Source: Coriobacteriia bacterium
GTDB taxonomy: Bacteria; Actinomycetota; Coriobacteriia; WRKU01; WQUG01
Reading direction: 5' to 3'
DNA length: 35,057 bases
NCBI GenBank assembly: GCA_009785795.1
Contig: WQVN01000008.1
Location: 1-35,057 of the forward strand
Position 1 is the stretch's first letter, and each line of letters opens with the position of its first letter. Under the pieces are notes generated by a model. The model was not told where the DNA came from. It searched no databases and saw nothing but the letters and a program-made list of their open reading frames with translations. Below, piece by piece: positions 7,511 through 16,008 of this stretch. The translations under genes were made by a program, and so were the position numbers.

Positions 7511-9736
7511 TTGACTAAGATAGTCGAGACATTTGAACTGTTTGGCAAGGAATATACTCTGGAAACAGGTCAACTTGCTAGGCAGGCAGGTGGTGCCGTA
7601 TTGGTACACCAAGGTGACACCGTTGTATTGGTAACGGCAACTGCAAGTAAAGAGGCAAAAGACTTTGACTTTTTTCCGCTGACCGTTGATTTTGAAGAGC
7701 GCATGTATGCGGCAGGCAAAATTCCTGGCGGCTATATTAAGCGCGAAGGTCGTTCCAGTGAAAAGGCAACTTTGACTGCGCGCATGATTGACCGTCCAAT
7801 CCGTAGTGCTTTTGCAGATGGATTCCGCAATGAAGTACAGATTATTGCAACGGTATTGTCGGTTGATCACGTGCATCAACCTGATGTAATTTCAATTATG
7901 GGCGCGAGTGCTGCCTTGTTGGCAGCAGGCATTCCTTTCGAGGGGCCACTTGCTGGTGTACGCATTTGTCGTGATGCTGATGGCGAATTCATGGTTAATC
8001 CAACATTCGAAGAAGCCGCTGGTAGTGACCTTGATTTGATTGTTGGCGGATCCAAAGATGCAGTGTACATGATCGAGGCAGAGGCTGCTGAAGTCAGTGA
8101 AGAAGACATGTTAAAGGCTCTTGTCTTTGCACAAGATGCCATTGCAGAGTTCTGCGAAGTGCAAGAGCGCTTTATTGCTACAGTTGCACCAACAGCACTT
8201 GAATTTGCCATTGATGCTGCGCCTGAATGGATTGCACCCCGTGTAGAAGCAGAGGGACGTGCAAAGATGGACGCAGCTTTGCGCAATCCCGATAAGCATG
8301 CTCGCATGGACAGTGTTGCTGCTGTCAAAGATGAGTTAATGGAATTGTTTAGCGAGGAAGAAATTGCTGAAAGTGGCAAGTACATCAAAGGTGCACTAAA
8401 ATCACTCGAGAAAGAAACTATGCGTGCCATGGTGTTGGATGAGGGCGAACGTGCAGACGGTCGCAGAACTGACGAAATTCGTCAAGTCGACTGCATTGCA
8501 GGCTTTCTGCCACGTAGTCACGGTGACGGCCTATTCACTCGTGGACAGACTCAGGTACTCTCAATTGCTGCATTAGGCATGCTTTCAGAAGGACAGCGTC
8601 TGGACACCATTGATCCAGAGGAAAATAAGCGCTACATTCACCATTACAACTTCCCACCATACAGCACAGGCGAAACTGGGTTTATGCGTGGACCAAAGCG
8701 TCGTGACATTGGGCATGGCGCACTTGCAGAAAAGGCAATTCTGCCAATACTGCCAGATGAAGAGACCTTTCCTTATGCTATTCGCATTGTGTCGGAAGTA
8801 CTCGAGTCAAATGGCTCGTCGTCGATGGGTGCAGTATGTGGCTCAACTCTTGCACTAATGGATGCTGGCGTGCCGATTGGTGCACCAGTATCTGGTATCG
8901 CCATGGGTCTGATCAAAGAAGGTGAGCGCATGGCAATCCTTTCTGACATTCAGGGTCTTGAAGATTTTCTGGGTGACATGGACTTCAAAGTAGCTGGTAC
9001 ACCCAACGGCATTACTGCGCTACAGATGGACAACAAAGCAAAAGGTCTCTCGCTCGAAATCTTGACAAAGGCAATTAATCAAGCAAAAGATGGACGTGCT
9101 CACATTCTGGACAAAATGCTTGAAGCTATTGAGGTGCCGCGTGAAGAGATGTCAGAATTTGCCCCGCGCATTATCACCATTAAGATTCCTGTTGACAAGA
9201 TTCGTGACGTTATTGGTAGTGGTGGTAAGGTCATTCGTGCAATTCAAGAAGAAACGGGCGCACAAATTGACATTCAAGAAGATGGCGTCATCTTTGTTGC
9301 CAGTAAAGATTTGGGTGGCGAAGAAGCATGTCGTCGCATTAACGCCATCGTAAAAGATCCTGAAGTTGGTGAAGTTTACGACGGTCGTGTTGTAGCGATT
9401 CAGGCTTTTGGAGCTTTTATTGAATTGCTTCCAGGGAAAGACGGCCTGCTGCATATCTCACGTATTGCCAATGGGCGTGTTGATAAAGTTGAGGACATGC
9501 TTGAAGTTGGTGATGAGGTCAAGGTTGAGGTTCTGGAAATTGATGACCGTGGCAAGATTTCACTTGATCGCTTAGAAAAGCCAGATGCGCCACCCAGTAG
9601 CGGTGGAGGTGCTGGCAGAGACCGCGACAGCAAAGGCGGGGGAGGCAGACCCAGTAATCGTGACAGGGGAGGTCGTGATGATCGTCGCGGTGGTCGTGAA
9701 GGCAATCGGGAAGAACGTCGCCCGCGCAGACGATAA
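7511..9736 (+). CDS. pnp: Polyribonucleotide nucleotidyltransferase (PNPase)
   Basis: This 741-residue phosphorolytic 3'-to-5' exoribonuclease of RNA decay is complete. It has a first RNase PH domain (about 10-145, ending around RMIDRPIRSAF), a helical linker, a second RNase PH domain (about 310-540), a KH domain with IRDVIGSGGKVIRAI near 560 and an S1 domain near 622-692 (GRVVAIQAFGAFIEL). The last 50 residues are a low-complexity Arg/Gly/Asp tail that probably binds RNA, a pattern often seen in actinobacterial PNPases. The start is TTG 7511, supported by GGTAGGAG upstream. A strong terminator follows directly. Confidence 0.98.
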   Translation: MTKIVETFELFGKEYTLETGQLARQAGGAVLVHQGDTVVLVTATASKEAKDFDFFPLTVDFEERMYAAGKIPGGYIKREGRSSEKATLTARMIDRPIRSAFADGFRNEVQIIATVLSVDHVHQPDVISIMGASAALLAAGIPFEGPLAGVRICRDADGEFMVNPTFEEAAGSDLDLIVGGSKDAVYMIEAEAAEVSEEDMLKALVFAQDAIAEFCEVQERFIATVAPTALEFAIDAAPEWIAPRVEAEGRAKMDAALRNPDKHARMDSVAAVKDELMELFSEEEIAESGKYIKGALKSLEKETMRAMVLDEGERADGRRTDEIRQVDCIAGFLPRSHGDGLFTRGQTQVLSIAALGMLSEGQRLDTIDPEENKRYIHHYNFPPYSTGETGFMRGPKRRDIGHGALAEKAILPILPDEETFPYAIRIVSEVLESNGSSSMGAVCGSTLALMDAGVPIGAPVSGIAMGLIKEGERMAILSDIQGLEDFLGDMDFKVAGTPNGITALQMDNKAKGLSLEILTKAINQAKDGRAHILDKMLEAIEVPREEMSEFAPRIITIKIPVDKIRDVIGSGGKVIRAIQEETGAQIDIQEDGVIFVASKDLGGEEACRRINAIVKDPEVGEVYDGRVVAIQAFGAFIELLPGKDGLLHISRIANGRVDKVEDMLEVGDEVKVEVLEIDDRGKISLDRLEKPDAPPSSGGGAGRDRDSKGGGGRPSNRDRGGRDDRRGGREGNREERRPRRR

Positions 9737-9757
9737 ACACTATATGTCTTTAACATC

Positions 9758-9790
9758 AAAAGAGGATGCTTGCAAGCATCCTCTTTTTGT
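9758..9790 (+). terminator. Intrinsic terminator of pnp
   Basis: AGAGGATGCT, loop TGCA, AGCATCCTCT is a perfect stem at 9761-9784, flanked by A3 and T5, so it is strong on the plus strand. Confidence 0.93.
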
Positions 9791-9801
9791 ATCACATGGG
9801 A

Positions 9802-9807
9802 TAAAAT
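9802..9807 (+). promoter_or_regulatory. -10 element (TAAAAT) placing the start site on the ATG of the next gene
   Basis: TAAAAT ends seven bases before the ATG at 9814 and no Shine-Dalgarno precedes that ATG. Transcription would begin at or very near the start codon, giving a leaderless mRNA. The -35 zone lies in the pnp terminator and is not consensus. Confidence 0.4.
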
Positions 9808-9813
9808 AGTTGC

Positions 9814-10320
9814 ATGAGGAATCCCTTATACATATTGCAAATGGCACAACTAGTTGAAGTCTTTAACGAGATTGATATTGAAGTTGATCGCATTGTTGAT
9901 AATCACGGTTCTTTAGAATTACTTGCAATGCAAGAGTTGCGTGATCGACTCATATTGCTGTTGCCTTTTGCAGACAGTGTTGCCCTTCCCAGGTCAGTTC
10001 TAAAAGCAGGTCGCGACGTAGGGGATTTTTTCTACTTATTACTTGCAGTAATTAATGCAACATTAGAGGATGCCGAGGAAGTGGTATTGCCTACCGCACG
10101 AGAGGCAATAAAGTATGCAGAAGATGACTCAATGTCTGAAAATCTAATCACAATAGACGTGAATGAATTAGATGATGTGATGACTTATCGCGCAAAGGCA
10201 CGCGAGACCTTGCGCAGGCCCGCACATCGCTATGGGCTATCGGTTGAAACCAGCTTTGAAGCTTTCGATGCTGAAGAGGTTACAGAAGAACCCTCAGCAA
10301 AGACTACTTCGGAAAATTAG
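9814..10320 (+). CDS. Conserved-looking hypothetical acidic protein
   Basis: This 168-residue protein is not recognised. It is soluble, rich in Glu, Asp and Leu, and looks mostly helical (LVEVFNEIDIEVDRIV and EELRDR-type helices), with a disordered acidic C-tail ([15 protein letters not shown]). It has no signal peptide, membrane segment or metal-binding motif. The start may be ATG 9814, with a -10 box seven bases upstream, or ATG 9841; neither has a usable Shine-Dalgarno. The 3' end overlaps the end of convergent purK by 17 bases. Codon use looks like its neighbours, so it is probably a native gene. Confidence 0.65.
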   Translation: MRNPLYILQMAQLVEVFNEIDIEVDRIVDNHGSLELLAMQELRDRLILLLPFADSVALPRSVLKAGRDVGDFFYLLLAVINATLEDAEEVVLPTAREAIKYAEDDSMSENLITIDVNELDDVMTYRAKARETLRRPAHRYGLSVETSFEAFDAEEVTEEPSAKTTSEN

Positions 10321-11434
10321 TGAGAAATGCTGCAACTTTAGCTTTCAGCGCAGTTGCATCCTTCTCTAAGAAAGTTAAATGACCAACTTTTCGGTCACGC
10401 TTGTTCTCTTCTTTGCCATACATGTGCAGATAGCCATCCGCGTAGGCTGATGTTTGCCACATTTCCATGGCGTAGTCTACGTGTTGTCCCAACAAGTTGA
10501 CCATGGTTGCAGGTTGCAATATTTCTGGCTCAATTAAAGGTAGACCGCACACTGCGCGAATGTGTTGTTCAAATTGTGAGACATTGCAGCAGTCTATAGT
10601 TAAATGACCTGAATTGTGTGGTCGAGGAGCAAGTTCATTGACAAGCAGCTCACTGCCAACTACAAACATCTCAATGGCCAGTGTACCAACCAAATCAAGT
10701 CGCTCAATTAGATTTTCTGCAAGATCTTGTGCCTTTGCGGCAAGAACTGCATCTACATTTGCAGGCAAGGTACTGGTGTGCAAAATTGAATTGAAGTGGA
10801 CGTTCTCGACAACGGGGAAGGCGCGAGTCTCACCTGTTGTACTTCTGGCAACAATTACTGATGCCTCTTTATCGAAAGGCACAAAACCCTCGATAATGCA
10901 ATGATGTTCTTTGACTACTGCCAAGGCTTGAAGCAGATCTTCGTCGGACTTCAACGACCATTGACCTTTGCCATCATAACCACCGCTCACGGTCTTCAAG
11001 ACGGCAGGATAGCCTATTTCGCTAATAGCAGTACGGAACTTCTCTTCGGTTGAAACATCTGCATAAGGAGCAGTATTAAAGCCCGCCTCATTAATGGCAT
11101 CCTTTTCGCGCAGACGGTTTTGTGCAATCATCAAAGGGCGATGACCCTGCGGGATGTATCCTACATTCTCTACTGCTTGAACCGCAGCATAAGGGATATT
11201 TTCAAACTCATAAGTCACGACATCGCAGATTGCAAGTAGATCTGCAAGAGCCACTTCATCGTCATAGGCGGCATTAATTTCAATGTCAGAAATTTGTGCC
11301 AGGGGAGAGTCTTCACCAGGTTCTAGCACAGCAATCTTGTAGCCCATTTGGCGAGCCGATATTGCCATCATGCGCCCCAGTTGTCCACCACCGATAATTC
11401 CAATTGTGGCAGGGGGGAGGATTATCTTAGTCAT
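10304..11434 (-). CDS. purK: 5-(carboxyamino)imidazole ribonucleotide synthase (PurK)
   Basis: This ATP-grasp enzyme of about 376 residues makes N5-CAIR from AIR, bicarbonate and ATP in purine synthesis. The N-terminus has [13 protein letters not shown]. The ATP-grasp core includes [17 protein letters not shown], and [16 protein letters not shown] carries the metal-binding Glu/Asn region. The ORF track begins at GTG 11443. ATG 11434 is preferred because GAAGG lies 11 bases upstream of it but only two from the GTG. The start lies inside the end of purE, so purE-purK are coupled. Its end overlaps the convergent unknown gene. Confidence 0.96.
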   Translation of the reverse strand: MTKIILPPATIGIIGGGQLGRMMAISARQMGYKIAVLEPGEDSPLAQISDIEINAAYDDEVALADLLAICDVVTYEFENIPYAAVQAVENVGYIPQGHRPLMIAQNRLREKDAINEAGFNTAPYADVSTEEKFRTAISEIGYPAVLKTVSGGYDGKGQWSLKSDEDLLQALAVVKEHHCIIEGFVPFDKEASVIVARSTTGETRAFPVVENVHFNSILHTSTLPANVDAVLAAKAQDLAENLIERLDLVGTLAIEMFVVGSELLVNELAPRPHNSGHLTIDCCNVSQFEQHIRAVCGLPLIEPEILQPATMVNLLGQHVDYAMEMWQTSAYADGYLHMYGKEENKRDRKVGHLTFLEKDATALKAKVAAFLTNFPK

Positions 11435-11939
11435 TGAGGTCACTACCTTCGAGAACGGTTGCGGTTATATCTGCACGGTAGCCTGCAAGGCGTTGTGCAA
11501 CCTCAGGAATAGATGTACTGAGAATTGATGCTGCAAGCAGTCCTGCATTTTTTGCACCAGCACTGCCAATGGCAACAGTTGCAACAGGGATTCCGCCAGG
11601 CATTTGCACAATTGACAACAGGGAATCCATGCCATTGAGAGCCTTTGACTGCACGGGAACACCAATGACAGGCAGGGTAGTTTTAGAGGCAGTCATGCCA
11701 GGCAAATGAGCAGCTCCACCAGCTCCAGCGATTATAACCTGTATGCCACGATCTCGAGCATTTTCAGCATATTCAAACATCAGATCAGGAGTACGATGTG
11801 CAGAAACAACTTGTGCCTCATGGGATATCTGCAGGGCACTGAGGACGTCGATGGCTTCCTGCATGGTAGGCAAATCTGAGCGACTGCCCATAATTACTCC
11901 AACAAGGGGAGTGTCTGACATGGGGTAGAGAGTTTTCAT
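11427..11939 (-). CDS. purE: N5-carboxyaminoimidazole ribonucleotide mutase (PurE)
   Basis: The product is about 170 residues with the class I PurE signatures [14 protein letters not shown] and VVSAHRTPD, and the glycine-rich loop [12 protein letters not shown]. It converts N5-CAIR from PurK into CAIR. The ORF-track start at 11972 is rejected because it lies in the -10 box TATAAT. ATG 11939 has AGGAGG only three bases before it. ATG 11921 gives the family-typical start (MSDTPLVGV) but is 21 bases from that box. It is the first gene of a purE-purK unit. Confidence 0.96.
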   Translation of the reverse strand: MKTLYPMSDTPLVGVIMGSRSDLPTMQEAIDVLSALQISHEAQVVSAHRTPDLMFEYAENARDRGIQVIIAGAGGAAHLPGMTASKTTLPVIGVPVQSKALNGMDSLLSIVQMPGGIPVATVAIGSAGAKNAGLLAASILSTSIPEVAQRLAGYRADITATVLEGSDLND

Positions 11940-11972
11940 TTTCCTCCTATGATGTTTTAGGACTAGGCTCAT

Positions 11973-11978
11973 ATTATA
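11973..11978 (-). promoter_or_regulatory. -10 box of purE
   Basis: Perfect TATAAT on the minus strand; transcription would start near 11966, about 27 bases before ATG 11939. No good -35 was found. This element decides against the longer ORF-track start. Confidence 0.55.
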
Positions 11979-12040
11979 ATATATGCAGGAATGTAAAATG
12001 GATTAAAGTACGCTGTGCTAACTCTGGAGGACACGAATAC

Positions 12041-12718
12041 ATGTCAAAAGCAATACGAATAACACTGTTGGTAGTTTCACTTACCGTGATGGTGATATCT
12101 GCATGGCAGCTGGGTACGATTTTATGGAATCGCTACATGGATCAAATGGCAAACGAAGAGATTGCAGAGATTGCCTATTATCCGAGTGAAGATATTCCAG
12201 AACTTGAGCCATGGCAGACACGTCGTATCAATTTCACGGCATTGCAAGAGCGCAACCCCGAGATTATAGGATGGATTCATATACCTGGTACTGAAATCGA
12301 TTATGCGATTACGCAGGGCAGTAATAACGAATTCTATTTACGCCACGATGCCTTTGCGCGTCCCAGTATCGCTGGTGCAATCTTCCTTGACTATAGCGCC
12401 ACAGACGACTTCAGTGATGAAGATACCTTTGTCTTTGGACATCACCAATTAGATGGCACCATGTTTGGCACCTTACATGACTTCTTTTTAGAGGATGACG
12501 AGCCTGAGGGTGGTTATCCGCCCATTATAATCTATACGCCACGCGATACACGCATGTATGAGTTTGTAGAGTCATTTATGACTCAATCAAATTTGGAGCA
12601 CCAGATAGACAGAGATCCTCACATCATAACCCTTGCAACATGTAATTACACGGATGGATACAGTCATTTTGCCGTACGTGCAGAACTAGCATTGGTAAGA
12701 CCTCCAGGTGGACGCTAG
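12041..12718 (+). CDS. Class B-like sortase
   Basis: This 225-residue membrane-anchored transpeptidase has an N-terminal signal anchor (about residues 5-28, ITLLVVSLTVMVISAW). The sortase fold segment NPEIIGWIHIPGTEIDY follows, then the catalytic His in FVFGHHQLDG (His134), Cys in TLATCNY (Cys201) and Arg in AVRAEL (Arg213). The spacing and the insertion between the His and Cys strands resemble SrtB. TGGAGGA lies nine bases before the ATG. It would join LPxTG-like surface proteins or pilins to peptidoglycan, but no substrate protein or pilin is encoded nearby, so its client must be elsewhere. It is transcribed alone. Confidence 0.9.
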   Translation: MSKAIRITLLVVSLTVMVISAWQLGTILWNRYMDQMANEEIAEIAYYPSEDIPELEPWQTRRINFTALQERNPEIIGWIHIPGTEIDYAITQGSNNEFYLRHDAFARPSIAGAIFLDYSATDDFSDEDTFVFGHHQLDGTMFGTLHDFFLEDDEPEGGYPPIIIYTPRDTRMYEFVESFMTQSNLEHQIDRDPHIITLATCNYTDGYSHFAVRAELALVRPPGGR

Positions 12719-12751
12719 ACTGGATACTGTTATATAAATGTCGGATAATAT

Positions 12752-12792
12752 ATATTATGTCTTTTTTGCCATATACGAAAAAGACATAATAT
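12752..12792. repeat. 15-base perfect inverted repeat in AT-rich convergent intergenic region
   Basis: ATATTATGTCTTTTT (12752-12766) is perfectly repeated inverted at 12778-12792 across 11 bases. The stem has only two G:C pairs and the T run lies inside it, which is unusual for an intrinsic terminator. It sits between the sortase (plus) and the zinc-ribbon gene (minus), so it may serve as a bidirectional stop. Confidence 0.7.
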
Positions 12793-12833
12793 CAGCCAGA
12801 GATAAAACATGGCATGTGGGATAGATAGTTTCT

Positions 12834-13094
12834 CTACGCAATGCCCAAGAAGGTTGCAACAGTGCTGCATAGAAAAATCAGGCAGAAAACGATTAGGCAG
12901 CCACAAATTGTTGCACAGCCATTCTCGTCATCCCCGTCCTCTTCTTTAGTGCTTTCTATAGGAATTTGCTCTTGCACAACAGTTGGCTGATCTGACTTTA
13001 ACAAGCCCCTGCAAAATTTGCACTGAGTGCCCGCATGACCAGTTGCTCCACAGCCATCACAGCGCACGATATGTGTATGATTAATGCTGGACAT
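12834..13094 (-). CDS. Small zinc-ribbon protein with C-terminal membrane anchor
   Basis: This 86-residue protein is of unknown function. The N-terminus holds two Cys pairs, CDGC and CKFC, separated by about ten residues, a zinc-ribbon arrangement. A short acidic linker (KEEDGDDENG) leads to one C-terminal hydrophobic helix (CGCLIVFCLIFLCSTVATFLG) that would anchor it in the membrane with the ribbon in the cytoplasm. ATG 13094 is chosen because AGGG lies upstream at good spacing; the ORF-track start 13118 is also possible. It follows priA by 28 bases and is probably co-transcribed with it. Similar zinc-ribbon/TM proteins are common in Gram-positives but have no assigned role. Confidence 0.7.
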   Translation of the reverse strand: MSSINHTHIVRCDGCGATGHAGTQCKFCRGLLKSDQPTVVQEQIPIESTKEEDGDDENGCATICGCLIVFCLIFLCSTVATFLGIA

Positions 13095-13121
13095 TCCCAT
13101 CCCTTCGATTCGCTGCAACTA

Positions 13122-15215
13122 TTAGAACGTATCGGTAGGATTTACGTCAACACTTAGTTTGACGTCTGCGGGCTTTGAAAGCTCTTTAAGCACATCTTGA
13201 ATCATTGGACCCAGCTCTGTATCAGCTGAAGCCTTTAGCAAGATATGATGTCTGTATTGTCGTGATTTCTTTGACAAGATGCAAGGTGCGGGACCCAGCA
13301 GAGTTGCACCAACACTGCGCAAATCATCACTTTTGCGCAGAACATCTTGTAGTCGTGCAGAAAACCTCTCAACCTTTTCCTCGGTGCTGCTGCTAATTAC
13401 AATATTGCATAGGCTGCCATAAGGCGGATAACCAAAACTCTTGCGCATTATACGTTCATTTTCGAGCAATATCTCGCTATCATGCGCTGCCACGGCACGA
13501 CAAGCAGGATTTTCTGGACTGTAGGTCTGCACAATCACCTCGCCAGGCAGCTCTGCGCGTCCTGCGCGTCCTGCTACTTGCTCAAGCAATTGGTAGCCAC
13601 GTTCCGCCGCACGAAAGTCTGGCAAGTTCAGCGTTACATCAGCATTGATGACTCCCACTAATGTTACGTCAGGAAAATCATGACCTTTTGCCACCATTTG
13701 CGTACCCAGCAAAACGGCTGATGGATGTTGGGCAAATTCCTCTAGTAGACGTCCATGCGCACCTTTTTCTGCGGTAGTATCTGCATCCATGCGCACCAAT
13801 GGCCAGTCCTCGAAATAATCGCGAAAGTCTGAAGCAACCCGCTGTACTCCCCCGCCAAATTGACGCAGATAGGGGCTTTGACATTCCGGACATTGATCAG
13901 GAACAGGTTTAATGCAATTGCATTGATGGCAGCGTAAGTGATGCTGCGTCTGGTGATAGGTCAGTGATGTCGAGCAAGATTCACAGCCTGGCACGTAAGA
14001 ACATTCGCGACATAGTAAAAAATTGGCAAAACCACGACGATTCATCAAGAGAATTGCCTTTTCATTGCGTTCGCGAACCTGGCTAAGTGCGTCCAACAGT
14101 TTGCGCGAAAACATCGAGCGATTGCCCTCTGTAAATTCACGCCTTAGGTCAACAAGTGTAACTTGCGGCAAAGGATGCTTGTTCACTCGCTCAGGAAGCT
14201 TGACCATGCGATACGCCCCTATTTCTGCTGCATGTAGGGCTTCCATGCTGGGAGTGGCTGATCCCAAAACAAGCAGAGCACCGGTGAGCTCGCACAGCTT
14301 TTCTGCTACTTCACGTGCGTGGTAACGCGGTGAGTTATTTTGTTTATATGAAGAATCATGTTCTTCGTCGACTATAACTAATCCCAGATTGGACAATGGT
14401 GCAAACAATGCTGAGCGTGCACCTATCACTACTCCACAGTCACCAGTTCGTGCTTTTTCCCATTGCGTGTAACGCTCACCATCTGAAAGGCCCGAGTGAA
14501 GCACTGCCACATCATCGCCAAAGCGCGAACGAATGCGTCCCACAGTCTGTGGAGTTAGAGAGATTTCTGGAACTAGCATTATTGCAGTCTTGCCTATCTG
14601 TCGTACTGCTTCAATAGCTTGCAGATAGACTTCTGTTTTGCCAGAACCGGTAACCCCCTCTAGAACAATGGGCTTGCTGGAAGTGTTTCTCGGAGCAGAA
14701 TCTTGAATGACTGCGGTGAGAGCCTCTCTCTGGCCTTCTGTTAATTTTTCGGGTTTATGGTGGAGATCATTAAGCTGTGTATTATCTGTGGCATCGTGGG
14801 TTTTTCGTGGTCTGCGAACAGGCATCTTTACTTCACCCGTAGCACTATAGTTCGAAAGTGCCTTCTTTAGTCGCACAGCAAGCCCTATTGGTAGGAAGAG
14901 CTTTAGAGATTCCGACAAAGGTGCGGCGTAGTAACGTGCAATCCACACCGCAAGTTCATAGGAATATGATGTAAAGAATGGACCTGGAATATGTGCAAGG
15001 ATGGGCTTTAAATCGATAACTTTGCCAGACTTTGCATCGACATAGGCACCTTCTTTCTCCCAGCCAACAACAAAGCCTAACACCGTTTGAGCACCCAGCT
15101 CCACTATAACTGCATCGCCTATTTCAACTTGCATATCATTGGGAACGACATAGGCAAAGGGTGCATCAATTGCACGAGTGGCAAGACTTATTACTATCTG
15201 TGCTACCCCACTCAT
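13122..15215 (-). CDS. priA: Primosomal protein N' (PriA helicase)
   Basis: This 697-residue superfamily 2 helicase restarts stalled replication forks. It has an N-terminal 3'-DNA-binding domain, Walker A GVTGSGKTEVYLQ near residue 185, the DEEH box (IVDEEHDSSYKQ), and a zinc-binding insertion of paired cysteines (CRECSYVPGC, CESC, CHQC, CPEC). The C-terminal helicase motif is QVAGRAGR. All eight cysteines of the zinc module can be seen. The length is close to the E. coli protein. The ATG at 15215 follows the HAD phosphatase gene by 20 bases, in a metK-HAD-priA-zinc-ribbon unit. Confidence 0.97.
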   Translation of the reverse strand: MSGVAQIVISLATRAIDAPFAYVVPNDMQVEIGDAVIVELGAQTVLGFVVGWEKEGAYVDAKSGKVIDLKPILAHIPGPFFTSYSYELAVWIARYYAAPLSESLKLFLPIGLAVRLKKALSNYSATGEVKMPVRRPRKTHDATDNTQLNDLHHKPEKLTEGQREALTAVIQDSAPRNTSSKPIVLEGVTGSGKTEVYLQAIEAVRQIGKTAIMLVPEISLTPQTVGRIRSRFGDDVAVLHSGLSDGERYTQWEKARTGDCGVVIGARSALFAPLSNLGLVIVDEEHDSSYKQNNSPRYHAREVAEKLCELTGALLVLGSATPSMEALHAAEIGAYRMVKLPERVNKHPLPQVTLVDLRREFTEGNRSMFSRKLLDALSQVRERNEKAILLMNRRGFANFLLCRECSYVPGCESCSTSLTYHQTQHHLRCHQCNCIKPVPDQCPECQSPYLRQFGGGVQRVASDFRDYFEDWPLVRMDADTTAEKGAHGRLLEEFAQHPSAVLLGTQMVAKGHDFPDVTLVGVINADVTLNLPDFRAAERGYQLLEQVAGRAGRAELPGEVIVQTYSPENPACRAVAAHDSEILLENERIMRKSFGYPPYGSLCNIVISSSTEEKVERFSARLQDVLRKSDDLRSVGATLLGPAPCILSKKSRQYRHHILLKASADTELGPMIQDVLKELSKPADVKLSVDVNPTDTF

Positions 15216-15235
15216 TTGTAACAGTGTGCGACCTA

Positions 15236-16000
15236 CTACACTGCGTCGCCAGCAGCATTTAGTAGGTCACTTACAACCATGCCTACTGAAGCACCAAAAA
15301 GATGTCCCTTTTCAGTGTCAGACCTCTTTTTATCTGCTGCAACAAACAACTCTTTAAGTTCGCACAGAGATGCGCAGACAGTAAAATCTAAGTCATTGTC
15401 AACTTCTCCTGCGGGTATCAGGTCGGGAATCATCATCGTCTGCATGCCTGCCGCATTCGCAGCACGTATGCCATTAACAGAATCTTCAATAACCAGACAT
15501 TGATTTGGACGCATCTTTAAATACTCTGCACATTTCAAAAATATATCGGGTGCTGGCTTTGCATTTGGCACGTAGTCGCCACCGACTACTGCCTTGAAAT
15601 AATCACGTAGACCATTCACGCGCAATCGCTCTTCAACTTCATCATGATAGGTTGATGATCCAACAGCACAGGGAATGCCCTGTTGTTGCAGATAGTTAAG
15701 AATTTCTGCAACACACGGTTTCTGCTCGATGCTACCTTGTGTCGCCTCTTGCCACAGAACATCTTGCTTTACCGACATTTCATCCATAGGCAGCTCTGGA
15801 CCATATTCATCAATCAGGATCTGAAAAGCTGCTTCCATGGTTCGTCCGATAACCTTCTTGTAGGTCTTATCAGTGAACTCAAAGCCATATTTTTCAAATA
15901 CTGTGCGCCACGCTCGACGCGCAATCACTTCGGTGTTAAAAATCACACCGTCCATATCAAAAATAACAGCCTTAAATTCAATAGAGGCTAAAGAATTCAT
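15236..16000 (-). CDS. HAD-superfamily phosphatase (beta-phosphoglucomutase-like)
   Basis: This 254-residue cytosolic HAD hydrolase of subfamily IA has motif I FDMDGVIFNTE (nucleophile Asp near residue 16), a helical cap domain, motif II GSSTY, the motif III lysine in AKPAPDIF and motif IV VIEDSVNGIRAA. The family includes beta-phosphoglucomutase, phosphoglycolate phosphatase and sugar-phosphate phosphatases; the substrate cannot be fixed from sequence. The C-terminal 25 residues extend beyond the core fold. It starts eight bases after the metK stop with no clear Shine-Dalgarno, suggesting coupling to metK translation. Confidence 0.85.
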   Translation of the reverse strand: MNSLASIEFKAVIFDMDGVIFNTEVIARRAWRTVFEKYGFEFTDKTYKKVIGRTMEAAFQILIDEYGPELPMDEMSVKQDVLWQEATQGSIEQKPCVAEILNYLQQQGIPCAVGSSTYHDEVEERLRVNGLRDYFKAVVGGDYVPNAKPAPDIFLKCAEYLKMRPNQCLVIEDSVNGIRAANAAGMQTMMIPDLIPAGEVDNDLDFTVCASLCELKELFVAADKKRSDTEKGHLFGASVGMVVSDLLNAAGDAV

Positions 16001-16008
16001 GATAAGTG

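Noticed and set aside
9400-9795. 131-aa minus-strand ORF rich in Arg, Ser and Pro opposite the pnp tail
   Set aside because: It mirrors the Arg/Gly-rich repeat of PNPase and has no independent support.
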